Positions 35,460-48,227 of a DNA stretch of 60,000 nt are shown one piece after another. The stretch is from Bolinopsis microptera (Eukaryota > Ctenophora > Tentaculata > Lobata > Bolinopsidae). The DNA lies in NCBI RefSeq assembly GCF_026151205.1, contig NC_087076.1:1871692-1931691 (forward strand), given 5' to 3'. Each line of letters begins with the position of its first letter. The first letter of the stretch is position 1. Position numbers and translations under genes: made by a program. The notes beneath the pieces are model-generated. The model was not told the DNA's origin and did not search any database. It saw only the letters and a list, made by a program, of their open reading frames with translations.

Positions 35460-38400
35460 ATGGCAGTGAAAGCAGCCAGTAAGTTTATCGCCTCGACAAA
35501 GATCGCTGGATACCTTCTTTGTGCAACTTTTTCCATCATTGCTAGTACGACACTCAATTTTGGGACATGGAATGTTTGTGGTCTCTCCACCACTCACAAG
35601 CAACATCTTGTTGCAGAGGACATCGACAGATACGATTTAGATATTTTGGCCTTACAAGAAACCAAAACTCGTGAATTCTTGGAAACAACACTTCCCGGTC
35701 ATCATAGACTGTTTCTGTTTGACCAGAAGCAGGGTAGACATGGAGGTCTTGGTTTTGTTGTTAACAAGCGTTTTATGGACAGTGTTTTATCGCATCATCA
35801 GATCAGTGACAGAGTCGTTTACATGGACGTTAAACTAAAACCCAATCGGGTAAACAAACCACCTTGTTATATCAGAATTATAAATTGTTACAGTCCTACT
35901 AATCCAAAATCAGTCCAGAACCCTCAACTAGCTGATCAATTTTATGGTGAGCTTCTTGAGGCTATCAGTGTTCCTGCTCGATTTGAAGTATGGATGTTAG
36001 GTGACTTCAATGCCAAGTTAGGCAAGCGTTCACTTGTTGATGAAGAAAATGGTTTACAGCAGCACATAGGTAGGCATGGTGTTGGTAGAAGGAACGAGAA
36101 TGGAGAGAGATTGTTACATTTTCTGGCAGCAAATGGCTTATTTGCTACCAATACTTCATTCTCCCACAGCAGCAGGCATATAACTACACGCACTGGATGG
36201 GTAAGAGACCAATCCACCCGAAAGAGTAAACCATACTTCTCACAGATAGACTATATACTTTGCAAGTCCAGGAGCAAAGCACTACTGACTGATGCAAGGT
36301 CATATGCGGGAACTAAGCACCGCAGTGACCACAAGCTTGTAGTTGTGAAAGCAGATTTTTCCCTGCGTTATAGTTTCTACAGGAAGAAGAGGACTACTCA
36401 GAAGGCATTCAACACAACCACTCTTGTAGGTAACATTGCAGCGCAACAACAGTTTAAATCTGCACTTACTGTTAATATCAACCAACTTGTATCTGAACCT
36501 GACTATTCTTCTAATGATACTTGTCAACAGTTCGGAAAACTATTTAAAAGTGTTGAGACTGCTGCCATCTCCACTGTGGGTCTACGCGAGCCACAGCGAA
36601 AGAGACACCACTCTTCTGATAGTGAAGTTGTTGAAATGTCAGAGGAAAGAAAACGATTGCTACAACTTCTGAATAATAATGAATACAGAGACAGAAAGGA
36701 CTTGAGATCAAAAATTAACAAACTCTCAAATGACATTAAGAAGCGACTGAATACTCTCAGAATAGAAGTTGCAAACAGTCTTGCAGACTCTATCAATAAT
36801 ACAGACGACGGCCGTAAAATGTTTGAAGCTGTCCGGCAACTATCAGGTAACAAGAAATCAGACTCCATCTCTGTTTTTAATGACAAGAATCAACTGGTAG
36901 ATAATGAGAGTGACAAAGCTGACATTATACGCAACTATTTTGAGCAACACTACACAGGACCAGACAGTGAACCTCCACTTGAGCCGTTTGTTGGCAGTCC
37001 TCAGCCACTTAACAATCCCATAACATCCTTTGAAGTGGAACAAGCTGCCAAAAAGCTAAGAAATGGTAAGGCTGTTGGTCCTGATGGTATACCAAACGAA
37101 TTCCTTAAACACTCCCCACCTATTTTCTATTCTACATTTGCACAGCTGACCAATCAATCTTTTGAACGTCATGAACATGTACCTTCATTCACTGAAGGAT
37201 TCCTTACCCCACTGCAAAAACCTGGTAAGCCACGTGGACCTTTAAAAAGTTTGCGCCCTCTTTGTCTTTTAAACGGCACCAGGAAGATATTGTCCATGAT
37301 AGTCCTTAGGGCTTAGACGCATTCAAAGACAAGTTTCTCAGTACACTGGACCTTGGCAAAATGCCTACAAGCCTGGCCATAGCTGTGCAAATATTGTTTG
37401 GACACAACGGATCCTAGTTTCAGTTGTGAAGGAGAAACGCTGGTCTCTACACAAAATGGGTATTGATATGTCATCTGCATTCGACACCATTAAGAGATCA
37501 GTTTTGCTAGAACTTCTTGCTGATGCTGGTTGTAGTGAAGACGACATCCGACTGGTAAGGTACCTACTCTCATGTACCAAACTGAAGATTAAAGTGAGGT
37601 CTACCGTATCAGGGGAGTTCATTGTCACGATAGGTGCGTTCCAAGGTGATAGTTTGTCTGGAAACCTTTTCACCCTGTATTTGGCTGGCGCACTTTACCA
37701 CCTTCGTGCCTTTATGTCTTATCTAAGACCCAACCCTCCGTTTGCTGAAAACCTGCTACCTCTTGAGTGGGAGTATGCAGACGACGCAGACTTCACAGAC
37801 GAGGATAAAAAGAATTTGGAGTCCATGTTACCAATATGCAAGGAGATATTGGAGGAGTGGAATCTTTTTGTCAACGAATCAAAAACTGAGTTCACACATA
37901 TCTATCTGGCCGAGAAGAACGAAGTTGATGACAAAGGAGAGCCACTTCGAGGAAGAGAGCCCTGGAGATCATCTATCTCACTTGGTTCCAAATTGTGCAG
38001 CAACGAGGACATAAAAAGACGATGTATTCTGGCAAATCTTGCTTTCCAAACCTACAAGAAAGTTTGGGAACAAGGTAAACGTATACCTCTTAAGACCAGA
38101 CTTAAGATCTACGAAGCCCAGGTGGTCTCCGTCTTAATGTATAATTGTAGCTGCTGGGCAGCTTCAAAGCAGCTACTGAGTAAACTGGATATTTGCCACA
38201 GAAAGCATCTGAGGCAAATCATCAGAATGACTTACCCTAATATAATCAAAAACGACACCCTTTACAAGAGATGTGAAGTGGTTCCACTCAGTGAGCGTGT
38301 TGCATGTGCACGATGGAGGATGCTCGGACATGTCCTTCGCAGTGATAACAACTCACCTACACAGCTTGCATTACACTTTGCAGTAGAGAGTCAGAGTACT

Positions 38401-38553
38401 AAAAAGGGTAGAGTAGGTAGACACCAGTCGAACTTGCTTAAGACTATTAAATTTGATTTAGGTAGCAGGAACATTCCATTTGTAAATACAGACGATTTGT
38501 ACAATTTAAGACTTTTAGCCTCTGATAGAGCGGGATGGAAGAAGTTGTTATAG
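35460..38553 (+). mobile_element. Non-LTR retrotransposon (RTE/CFDP2-like LINE), nearly intact, one frameshift
   Basis: The first frame (35460-37315) starts with an apurinic-type endonuclease: NFGTWNVCGL, ALQETKT, LGDFNAKLG and HRSDHKLVV carry the catalytic residues. It continues through a helical linker into the start of reverse transcriptase (RNGKAVGPDGIPNEFLKH). The second frame (to 38553) has IDMSSAFDTI, GAFQGDSLSGNLF, the YADD core near 37773-37784 and the tail RWRMLGHVLRSD. The protein reads through if one surplus G is ignored in the GGG near 37309-37311, so a single-base frameshift separates the two. A poly(A)-like signal (GAATAAAGTT) and an AATAATAAAG tail follow at about 38632-38656. 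Young insertion; the clade assignment is from motif resemblance. Confidence 0.88.
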
Positions 38554-38659
38554 CTTGTGTATCAGTGTTTCTTTTTTTCTGGCTACTTATCAGATCTTTA
38601 AGATGTTCATTTATGTTCTATTTTTGATTTGAATAAAGTTATATAATAATAAAGACTAA

Positions 38660-41600
38660 AATAACTTCTTTAAATAGGGTCATGACAATGAGGTCATCAC
38701 CGTACGATTTATTTTAGTAAACGGTTTAAGATAACAGGTCGGAGGAGCATCGCATGACAAATGTTTACGATAAAAGTGAATGACTCAGTCATTCTGATGA
38801 ATTCTGGAAAGATGCAACGACATAAAATTATAGTATTAAGTTTTAAGTCATAAAGTTAACATCGAATTAGCGGATATTAGACAAATAATTGAAGAACACG
38901 GCACAAAATCAATTCCTTTCGTACTTTTATCAAGTTTTATCAACAAATGTGAATTGTGGTGAACAAAAATAGAGAACCAGCACAACAAACTCCTTCTTAA
39001 AAACAAACAAACAAACAATTGGAATGAGACCAAGCTTTGAAGCTTTGTTGTAGACATTGGTCGCGTGATAACAATGACATAACAATAGCAGGCGTTAGCA
39101 GGAAGAAAGACTGAAGACACGAACAAAATAAACAAAATAAACAAAAAAGAAGCTTTATACGGACTACAATAAGATGTTACGGGAAAGACCGAATTATCGA
39201 TAAGTTAGAAGTTATAGTTTAATGCATAACCTGTGTAGTGTGTACCATGGCAAATACATGAACCCAAAAGAAGATTCTGATAGATTTGGTCTTTGAGAAG
39301 TACTCATTTTACAAATCCACGACCAGAAGACATCAGACGACATCACTAAAATACCAACAATGAAAGTAAAGCTCCTCAGTATGTTGTTGTACTAAAGCGC
39401 TCATAATAGAGGGAGGTACCCGCCCTCATGAGAACAATACAGTATATTACTACTGGTGGGGAACGTGAAATAGTTGCACAACAGGGACAACACTTTTAAG
39501 ACGTCTAGGTAGTCCTACTGCCAGTGACAAAGCTTTTAACAACCAGTCATTTTGTTAGAATTATATAACAAGTAAATAGTAATAGGTAACCAACAATGAA
39601 CCAAGTAAGTTCTAGTTTTTTACCCTTTTAAACAAGAGCTGAATCGCCCAACAGATTGATATCGTCAATGAATTTGATCAACAAATGTGTATTCTACCAA
39701 AAGTTGCTATACATAGCAGCGTACACCATGTCGATCAATTTGAACCAGGATGAATCTATCTGAGAATCTCTCCTCTGTCTAGTTCACTTGAAATTGCACC
39801 TAAAATAGAATTTGAATTCTGCAAAGTGTTCACGAATTACTGATTACGAATCGTAACTGGTTTCCGAATTGCAAAATGTAAGCCAGACCAAACACAATAT
39901 TTTGCTCGATTAAGCGAAAATTAGACCAAATTTTGTTAACATATTGATACTCGGTTGACGGTTAGCTGACAAATTGAAATCTTCGAATTAAATAGTGAAA
40001 GACCTATGGAATCATTAAGTTGCCAATCAAAATTCTAAAGATTACACCACTTTATTTTTGTGAAGTCTTGTATGATCCCTTTGAAGGACTCAAAGGGATC
40101 CTACAAGACTACGGGTAGTTAATGTATAGAGTTAAGGTAGCGTGTACCATAATTACAGGAGTGTGACGCGGCTGTGACGCAGGATGTGACGCAGGCAAAG
40201 TACAACTTACAAGACATTTCAGTGAAATGATAATTTCACTACGTTTTATAATTCACTCTCTACAGTTTAATGTTACGTCATGATCATATTGACAGATCAT
40301 ATTGACAGTTCGTGAGCGTTAAGCATTTGATCATTTTGAAATTACGTGTCCCAAAGTTAAAAGTCTAGTAACCTGATATATTAATATTATTTAAAAATGT
40401 GAAGAGAGTTTGTTAATCAAGTAATTTGTAGTGTACTCTAACAAATATCATCAGGTCAGACATGTCCACGCTGTACGAGGTATTACATTGTACTAATAGT
40501 AATATAGTTACTACATTCCTACCTAGATTTGAGATTAGGCAGGACAATAATAATTGTACATTGTTACAGAGCACAGAGCAAGGTGAATCATACCAGCGGT
40601 CTATTGTACAGACTACAGATGGATATTGGGCGTGGCCAGTGGTTTGACACACAATCAGCAATATTACACAGATCATGAGCGACAATCTCAGTATCTCCGT
40701 ATTATGTAATAGGGTCTCGGCTGCACTTTTAGGATCTGGTAAAATCAATCAGTTTACACAGCTGCTGTGATATTCACGTATTTTTAAATATTCCTTAGAA
40801 ATGAACAGTCGATGATTCCCTATATAATTATGTATGTCACATCACGCAGTTCATGTTATGAACCATTCAGACGACCGTATCGGGTCGCACTGTGACGCTA
40901 TCACTCCTCCGTTTAATATTAAATCCATTTTATTTCTCTGGAATATTGTGGCTAAACAGAACAGTGTTGAATATAACATGAATGAACAAAAACGTTGTAA
41001 CCTAATTAGCAAGTCGGTTGATCAAATTTATTTCATTAAATAGAATACAACTTCAGAGTCTTCGAGCTGCATATTGTCGTACCAAGTGGTCGAGTGGCTC
41101 ATGTACGGCTGACAACAAAATTTCGCATATTCAATTTTGAAGTTTGTTATTCATTGATATATCTATTGTATATTACATACAATAGACACATAATTTTCAT
41201 GACATCTAAAATTGAGATGACAAAATAACACTTTCAAATTGAATGACACTGATTGCAGATTCGCATGAAATACAGATTAGACCACTGGAAACTATCAAAA
41301 CTCACCGGTCACGACACAGAATGCAAGGTCATGTGAGGCAAATCAAGAACTGGACACTGTCAACAGGTGTTATAAACTTTCTCTGTAATCATTCGCCCGA
41401 AACACACAGCTGGTATGGTAGGACATTTCAAGAAGACCAGTGAGATCATAAACTGTTGATATTTATCAAACGCCATTTGATCGTACACCTGGTAAATGCC
41501 ATTTGAAATTGCTTAATATTAGGGAGTTTTACTAGTCTGGTTTTATCATTATGGTGCAAGTTCGTGATACTATGGTATTCGTTAGTCTTTAAATCTTGCT

Positions 41601-42290
41601 CATAGTCCTTGATGCGTATTGCGTTTGTTGTATACAGATTACGGTTTCTAATGTTTTATTAATAAGATAAGATTAATCACACAAAGACAGATTTCCACAT
41701 TTTTATTCGATACAAATCATTCAGATTCGTAAACAAACGCAGTCTAATTCTCCTCATTAACATTATGTTAAATATACCAAATAATTTGCTTCGAATTATT
41801 ACTTATACTGCAACTGTCCGTCCACACATGTTAGATAGAAAATGTAAAATGTGATTCATAGCTGAGATTACTGAAAACAAGGACACAGTCTTGATCGTCT
41901 GAATACCTTCAGACGATGAATTCCAGACATTTACACAGTGTGTTCGTGATATTGTTACTTCTTGGCAGCAGGTTAGTGTTTTAGTGTTTTATGTGTCTTT
42001 GTAATACACTCTCGTGCCATGGCCATTATACCGATACAAAGCAATAATATTATTTTCTTTAAATTATAATGGAGCCCACCTGTGACGTAAGATCAAGTAA
42101 ATCCTTTGAAATGTTAGCCCTAAATCATTCGTTTCCAAGCTTTTTGAAACATTAGCTAAATTGAACCAACACGAATTCTGATGAATTGAATTTAAAGCCC
42201 TGCACTGTGCAGCACTTAGAACACAACAATAGAAATGGTATATAACTAGCTTGTTCGTAATTAAAAAGTAAAATTATATGATAATTGTGC
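38660..42290. other. Intergenic, no gene recognised
   Basis: AT-rich with chance frames only. It holds three nearby TGTGACGC strings (40161-40193) and a direct duplication of GATCATATTGACAG (about 40280). Confidence 0.45.
40065..40109. repeat. 20-bp-stem hairpin
   Basis: GTCTTGTATGATCCCTTTGA, a 5-base loop (AGGAC), then its inverted complement with one mismatch. No T-run follows. It may be the remnant of a small fold-back element or a hairpin RNA precursor; the sequence alone does not decide. Confidence 0.75.
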
Positions 42291-42292
42291 AG

Positions 42293-43047
42293 GTTTGGAA
42301 TAGGGGACGAGAATATGGACGTTGGCTACTCTTTAATCCACGCATATCTGTGTGTGGGAAACTCGAACTGGTACCAAAGTGTCAAAGACACTACCTTGCG
42401 GCCAACCATAAAACTCTTGATAAGACTAGTATGTAAAAACGACGGACACGATAGCGAAGATTATATTCTCATTACATTGATGGATGCTGTTTCAGATTTT
42501 TATCGCGAGTTTCCCGAGGACAAACTGAGTGATTTAAATTCGTGCTTATTAGACGGAATTTCTAAGAACTTGAAAGGTGTCGTTTGTTCGGAGAAACACG
42601 AAGAGTTCAAGGAATCAACCACCAAGGTTGTATACGGTCTGTTTCAGTGTGACGAGGAAACGAAGGACAGATTTTTCTGCAGTCTCATTAGAACGCTACT
42701 TGACATAATGTTCAGTTTTATAGAATCGAGATGTAAAGATAAGCTAATTAATAGAGAAGATTTCGAACTTCAACTCCATGAAGTTCTGAAATTATCCGCA
42801 TACTCTGCCCACCGATATAACACACATGGTCCGCGGTTAAGGAAACGTCAGTATGATTTGTTAAACATGATGAAACTTATCCGACATATAACATGTAAAG
42901 AGTCAAATGTAGTGGCTTTTGGTCAAACATTCTTCGAGAAAATGAACTACGATTTTTTGGGTGAACATGATGATTTCTTGCTGGATTTTTTCATGCGTAC
43001 CGCAGCTAATGCGGCATGTTGTCTCATCAGTTTAGTGCCTGGACTTG
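42293..43047 (+). CDS. Single large exon of an unrecognised helical protein
   Basis: An open stretch of 755 bases bounded by an acceptor (TTGTGCAG|GTTTGG) and a possible donor (GGACTTG|GTAATA). It gives about 250 residues in one frame, beginning FGIGDENMDVGYSLIHAYL and ending AACCLISLVPGL. The composition is that of a real globular protein: amphipathic helices, scattered Trp, Cys and His, no repeats. The helical spacing suggests an ARM/HEAT-like fold, and a faint likeness to the N-terminal ARM region of SYCP2-type meiotic proteins was considered but is not convincing. No neighbouring exon in matching phase was found; a candidate acceptor at 43750 leads to a stop within about 16 codons in the required frame. 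It may be an isolated exon of a long gene or a decayed gene. Confidence 0.5.
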
Positions 43048-44601
43048 GTAATACTACAATACAATGAAGAGTATGCAAAAAAAACATGCAAGAAAACAAA
43101 TATTCAATAAAGTCTGAGAAATATTTCAGAAGAAGTGTCAGGATTTAGACAATAGACCAAAAATTCAAAATAGCAAAATTTAAGAACTGCACCATAGTAG
43201 TATAGGTGCAAAATGACACAATAGCACAGTCTTTGAAGTCTGTTATCAATTGTTATGATATATGCTACCTATAATTTACTTGATGAGTTTGCTTTTATTT
43301 TGATGAAATTGTAAACAATTATTATTGTTTATCACTTGTTACTATTAGTATGGCCCACCTCACCTCACCCACAAATTTTACTGGTACAAATTAGTTTCCT
43401 GAATATTTACGAACCTAAGTAAGAAATGCTGTATCCAACTTGAGCAGCCTGATGGCGATGATACAGGGAGATGATTCAACACTCAGTAAATGATTCCAGA
43501 TCACACCATCATCTGGTGACTATTAGTCTGGAGAAATAGTGTGTCCCTGAAATAAATAGTACATGAAAAATACAAATTACACATCGTTATCAGTCTGTTC
43601 TAGAAATCGTGCATTGTTTTTTAAAGCATCATGATATTTAACTTCAAAATCTGTAGTTTTTTTTCTGAACAGACTGGAAATTCAAGAAATTTATAGCTAG
43701 ATTTTGAATGTTAAATTAGGATTTCATCTTAAAACTTGCTTGCCTTTCAGGTCGGTCCTATTTAAATCATCACAGAAGTCTTTACTTATGTCAAATCTGA
43801 ATATCTTGATGAGCCATGCCTGCAGCAGGAATAGATATTATAGATCGCATCAAAGCTGGAAACATTACCAATTTGGAAAATTAATTCTTAGATCAGCAAC
43901 ATAACTATCTAATTTTAAACCCTTTTCTTGAAATGTCTACACTGTACTCGATAAGGCACTACACTCATTCATATGAAAGTATGTGAAAATCATCAACTGA
44001 GAACACTCAATATTTAAAACAAAACATGCGTGAATCTTTGATAAGAAATCAATTATAAGCAAATAATTCATTCATCACAAATACAGTAAAAAGATATTTA
44101 TGATCATAATATAGTACATAACAAAACAATTCTCATATTTTTTTCCGTGCAAAAGAACAGTTTCTCATTTAAAACATTACAACCTTCAAAAAACAAAAGC
44201 TGAGTGCTGACAGATAAATTCATCAAACAACACTGTTTCAGTTCTGATTAAAAGATATGATTTCGAAACAATGTCTTTCACTAGAAACCTTAGTAACTAA
44301 CATAAATCTCAGAAAAACTCATGTCTAAATTTCTAAAATCACATTCTATAAATATTCAAACCTAACAACATCACTTTAAGGATTATCCACAAAATATTAA
44401 CGCTTCTATAAACATAATTTGAAATTGCATCTTGTCTGGATCAACTGGCGATGACGATCAAAGCCGTAGATAATCAATTTAGATATTAGATTAGGATTAA
44501 AAATAAATCAGTATAAATTAAAACAGTTGAAATCAGATTAGGGCAGATAGATAACATCTAATATTAAAACTTGCTTGTTCAGCAACCGTTACAGTAAGAG
44601 A

Positions 44602-46488
44602 TCAGGAGCCATTTATTTCGAAGACGTGTGTGACATTTAGCAAAGCAATGACCAAAAAGCAAGCATACAAAGCAAATACATAATATCCATACCATTTTCT
44701 AATTCTGAACTTCATCAGCGGTACAGCAACTAAGTGTCCACAGATGGTGAACATGAGAAAGGCTGACGATATAATCAAACTGCCACTCAGTTTCAACTCT
44801 AAGGGCCTACCATGCTTTAGAATAGCAATGGTACTAGCAAGACCGATTCCAAGAAGCATATTCAGGCAGGGACCACCAATACAAGCAGACACCGCCATCT
44901 GTGGATATCCCTGCTTTGCCATAGCAACGTCTGAAACCAGATCCCCCACACTGTTTGCCCAGGACAAAACAGTGAGTCCCAAAATTGCCCCATTTATCAT
45001 AAACATGTGCCCGAAAGCAGAGAGGAGGCTGACAATCTCGTTAGCAATAGTGTAGATCCACAGGATGCTCATGAGGAAGCCCAGAAGGGTGTAAACTGCT
45101 TTGAAGTAAAATGGGGTTTCTCCTTGAGAAGACGTTAATAGCATGACGATCATGAACATAAAACCAATGCATGCTGCTATAACTGGCACAGGAACAGAAA
45201 TAAGCGTATTATTTGTCTGCTCAAGCAGTAGACAGGTAATCACAGGACAGATCAGTAACTGAAGAGAATTTAGCAGTTTGCTCCATCCAAGCAGAGGAGC
45301 ATCAAGATCGACTACAGGAATGCTTATCCTGAAAATGATGTTCCCAGGTGCACTCACAACATCGAATATTTTATCTTTAAGCGAATATTCTGCCTCCCAG
45401 TCGTCCAGATGAATGGGGTTCATGGCAAGGACAAAATTGTGGGCCATTTGTTTGACAGCACCCATTGAATAGGAAGGATATTCATATTCTGATGTGTTCC
45501 CCTGCAGAGGTGAGCTGTAGCTAATATCATGTCTTAAAAGCGGTGTCTCTGCTGTCTCTAACCCATTTACTGACCCAAACCTTTGATGGGATTGGCCTTG
45601 ACCAAGATAGGGCAATGTTTGAGCCACAGCAAGTGCTCTAGTAAATGCAGCAGATCTAACACCAGGCATTTCAGTCCAATCTCCCCCACCATCTTCATCA
45701 ATTTCAATTGGGCCTAGCTGCGTGTTTTCATCCGTATCAGATTCAACAATTGGGATGTTTTCTCGGTCAACATTAAGAAGATCGCCACCCCTTGTGTCAG
45801 CAGCATAATTCGAATCTATGTTTGGATCAGGATTGACAGCTGTTGTGAGAGATTGCTTCTTAATGAACTTTTGAAACACCAGCCTGCCAATAATTACTAA
45901 GAAGACATACGCCGCATAGAGTGCTATGTATCCAATACCTGTGGCCAGGTTCAGCTGTTTGTTATAGCAGTTATACCAAGTCCAGTACGTTGCAGCTAGA
46001 TAAAAGATACAATCTCTAAAAAATGGTCGTCTGGCTAGTACATACCCGTCTTGTGAGACTGTTACAGCACCTATCACAACTGTGTTCACAAACAGACCAG
46101 CTCCAAACATGGCCCCTAGAGCAAGGAAAGATGTTTCTATATTTCCGGAGCCTAATGCTGCGATACAACTAAAGATATCAGGTGAACCATTACCAAGAGC
46201 CAGGAAAGTAACTCCAGCAACATTTTGAGAAAGCTTTAGCATCTTTGAGATAGAAGTAAGTGCAGGGCAGAAATAATCCTCAGCTGTCACAGCAAGACAG
46301 ACGAAAAGATATCCAATCCAAGCGAAGAGAATGATATCTGCAAGTGGAATTGCAGCAGGTAAGTTACAGTATGGAAACTTTAAGTAGTGAACAAGTCCAT
46401 CATTATCTTCGCAGGACTCTGTCTGTGAGATAAATTCACACTGCTCACTTTTATTGGGAAGGTTATGATAGTCATCACAATCAGCCAT
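44602..46488 (-). CDS. Mitochondrial-type Na+/Ca2+ exchanger, NCLX-like (SLC8B1 family)
   Basis: 628 residues in one coding exon, ATG at 46488. It belongs to the cation/Ca2+ exchanger superfamily; NCLX extrudes Ca2+ from mitochondria in exchange for Na+ or Li+. The first alpha repeat contains AGVTFLALGNGSPDIFS (residues about 91-107) and the second contains SWANSVGDLVSDVAMAKQGY and GGPCLNMLLGIG (about 509-549). Together they form the ion pathway, and the acidic and polar residues of both are present. Around ten or more hydrophobic segments flank a central acidic loop (about 215-345), as in the family. The N-terminal Cys-rich segment CEFISQTESCEDN...YCNLP matches the NCLX type. An acceptor-like TTGCAG lies six bases before the ATG, so a 5' untranslated exon probably exists upstream. 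Slightly longer than the human protein. Confidence 0.92.
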   Translation of the reverse strand: MADCDDYHNLPNKSEQCEFISQTESCEDNDGLVHYLKFPYCNLPAAIPLADIILFAWIGYLFVCLAVTAEDYFCPALTSISKMLKLSQNVAGVTFLALGNGSPDIFSCIAALGSGNIETSFLALGAMFGAGLFVNTVVIGAVTVSQDGYVLARRPFFRDCIFYLAATYWTWYNCYNKQLNLATGIGYIALYAAYVFLVIIGRLVFQKFIKKQSLTTAVNPDPNIDSNYAADTRGGDLLNVDRENIPIVESDTDENTQLGPIEIDEDGGGDWTEMPGVRSAAFTRALAVAQTLPYLGQGQSHQRFGSVNGLETAETPLLRHDISYSSPLQGNTSEYEYPSYSMGAVKQMAHNFVLAMNPIHLDDWEAEYSLKDKIFDVVSAPGNIIFRISIPVVDLDAPLLGWSKLLNSLQLLICPVITCLLLEQTNNTLISVPVPVIAACIGFMFMIVMLLTSSQGETPFYFKAVYTLLGFLMSILWIYTIANEIVSLLSAFGHMFMINGAILGLTVLSWANSVGDLVSDVAMAKQGYPQMAVSACIGGPCLNMLLGIGLASTIAILKHGRPLELKLSGSLIISSAFLMFTICGHLVAVPLMKFRIRKWYGYYVFALYACFLVIALLNVTHVFEINGS

Positions 46489-46667
46489 AATACCTGCAAG
46501 GAGATGTCAGATGAGGTATGAAGTATTACATTTCGGTTAAACTGCAAAATAAATTTTGTTCAAAAGAAGGTAAAACAATAACCAGTATACATTTCCGATA
46601 AATTCACTGATTTATAAAGAAACATAGTCCTTCTTTGTCAAATAATACTCAAATGAATGAAGGAAAC

Positions 46668-46745
46668 CAGTGGCATAATGAGGGGCCCTACTGACCCTGT
46701 TGTGCACTGTGCAGGGGGGGGGGGGGGTGGGGGCATCGCCATCTT
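46668..46745. mobile_element. Possible hAT-like left end
   Basis: CAGTGGCATAATGAGG resembles hAT termini and the 47366-47427 element, and is followed by a run of about 14 G. Its partner could be the CACTG at 47427, but the flanks do not match as an 8-bp duplication. Confidence 0.35.
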
Positions 46746-47365
46746 AGGGGGCGCCAAATTGTCGTTTGAATGTGGGACAATTTTGAAAAAATTAACTGAG
46801 GTACTAGCAAAACTGCGCGTTTTGCTCTAGAAACACTTTATTAATGACTAGAAAGCCTGTGGTAACAGGGACAAAGCTAGTAGTATTCTTTGAAAGAAAG
46901 TTTTAATTGCATCAAAAATATCCATCCCAACCGAAGATACAGCCGATTTAAATATAAAACACTTTAAACACAACGTAATTACCACAAAACCGATCAATAT
47001 GACGTTAAATCTTTGCACGTGCATGTGTGCATTAAAACACCGTTGCTATGGAACCTTTTGGTTGTTACCTAAATTTCTATTTCTCGTCTGATTTGCACGT
47101 GGGCGGTCGTACGTACAGAATTTTCTGAATTATAATAGAGATTATTAATGGAATTATCGGATATTTATAATTCAATATGTATTGATTCTTCTGTGGAAAA
47201 TAAAAATTGTATTTTACTTAGAGATTTTACCGGCGTATCCTCTCAAATCACCTAAATTGTATAATTTTAGGGAAGGGCACTTTTTCGGGGGAGAAGGCGC
47301 CAACAAAATAACTTGATAGTCTCAAAAAGCATGGTACTTGTTCATTAGATAATAGAGCCCTCTAA

Positions 47366-47427
47366 CAGTGGCGTAATGTTGCCTGTTGGCGCAGCGGGTT
47401 CAGCGGGGGCACTTCGTTACGCCACTG
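47366..47427. mobile_element. 62-bp hAT-like mini-element
   Basis: Perfect 11-base terminal inverted repeats CAGTGGCGTAA / TTACGCCACTG. The 8-base flanks are nearly identical (CCCTCTAA on the left, CTCTCTAA on the right), as expected for hAT insertion. It is remarkably short. Confidence 0.6.
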
Positions 47428-47429
47428 CT

Positions 47430-48225
47430 CTCTAAATGTGTGACGTGATTTAAAGTGCCCTGACCCCAATAGTAGAAGTATTACTGCTCAATTTTGTATC
47501 CAAATTAATGAGAAGTAACATTCAGCTCTGTGAGAACATAATAATAAACTATATTCTAAAAGTCAAAAGCAAAGGGCATCAGTGAAGGACCTTGGAAATT
47601 GTAATAGTGTGTAACAGCCTAAAGTAAAATAAATCCCCAGGGACAGGAAATATTTAAGTCGAGTAAAGAAGAAGTATAGACTTGATCATCATCATTACAT
47701 TATTATATCATCATCATTATATAATCATACATGTCACTTTCAAATAGACTTTGAATCGTGCTTTTTTCCCGTCATGATTTATTACAATGAATCAAACCGA
47801 GCTGTTAATGTCAGTTCATTAACTGTATTCGAAGTCTATTAAAAATGATATATTATAATTCACTATATTATAATTTACTATAAATACTTACCATAAGACT
47901 CCATTTTAAATATCATTAATTAAATTCAAAAGATGCATTATATTAGACATGCGATATTTGGCTCTGGGGTTGAACAGAATTGAATCAAAAGTATGATGAC
48001 TAAAGCATACACAATACAACTACGAATTTATGTAACTACACTTTTCAATTATAGTTTGTGAATCAGCAACCCTACAGTCATGCTATAAATGTCAAAATAT
48101 TGTGCTGAAAATTTATAATGCAATAATTTTACAAGTCTATGTTTAATTATCACTTCTGCTTCAAAATTGTAATTTAATTTTGAGTTGCACAGTAAAAAAA
48201 TTATGATTGAGACGAATTTTCGAGT
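47430..48225. other. Intergenic, no gene seen
   Basis: AT-rich sequence; no feature beyond ATCATCATTAT-type simple sequence near 47690-47730. Confidence 0.5.
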
Positions 48226-48227
48226 AG

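Noticed and set aside
40161-40193. Three TGTGACGC strings as a regulatory cluster
   Set aside because: No gene start is nearby and the strings are too short to call.
41243-41443. 66-residue plus-strand frame
   Set aside because: No domain, no splice sites, chance-length open frame in AT-rich DNA.
43704-43904. Next exon of the 42.3-kb gene after the acceptor at 43750
   Set aside because: The phase required by the donor at 43048 meets a stop codon after about 16 codons, so the link is unproven.
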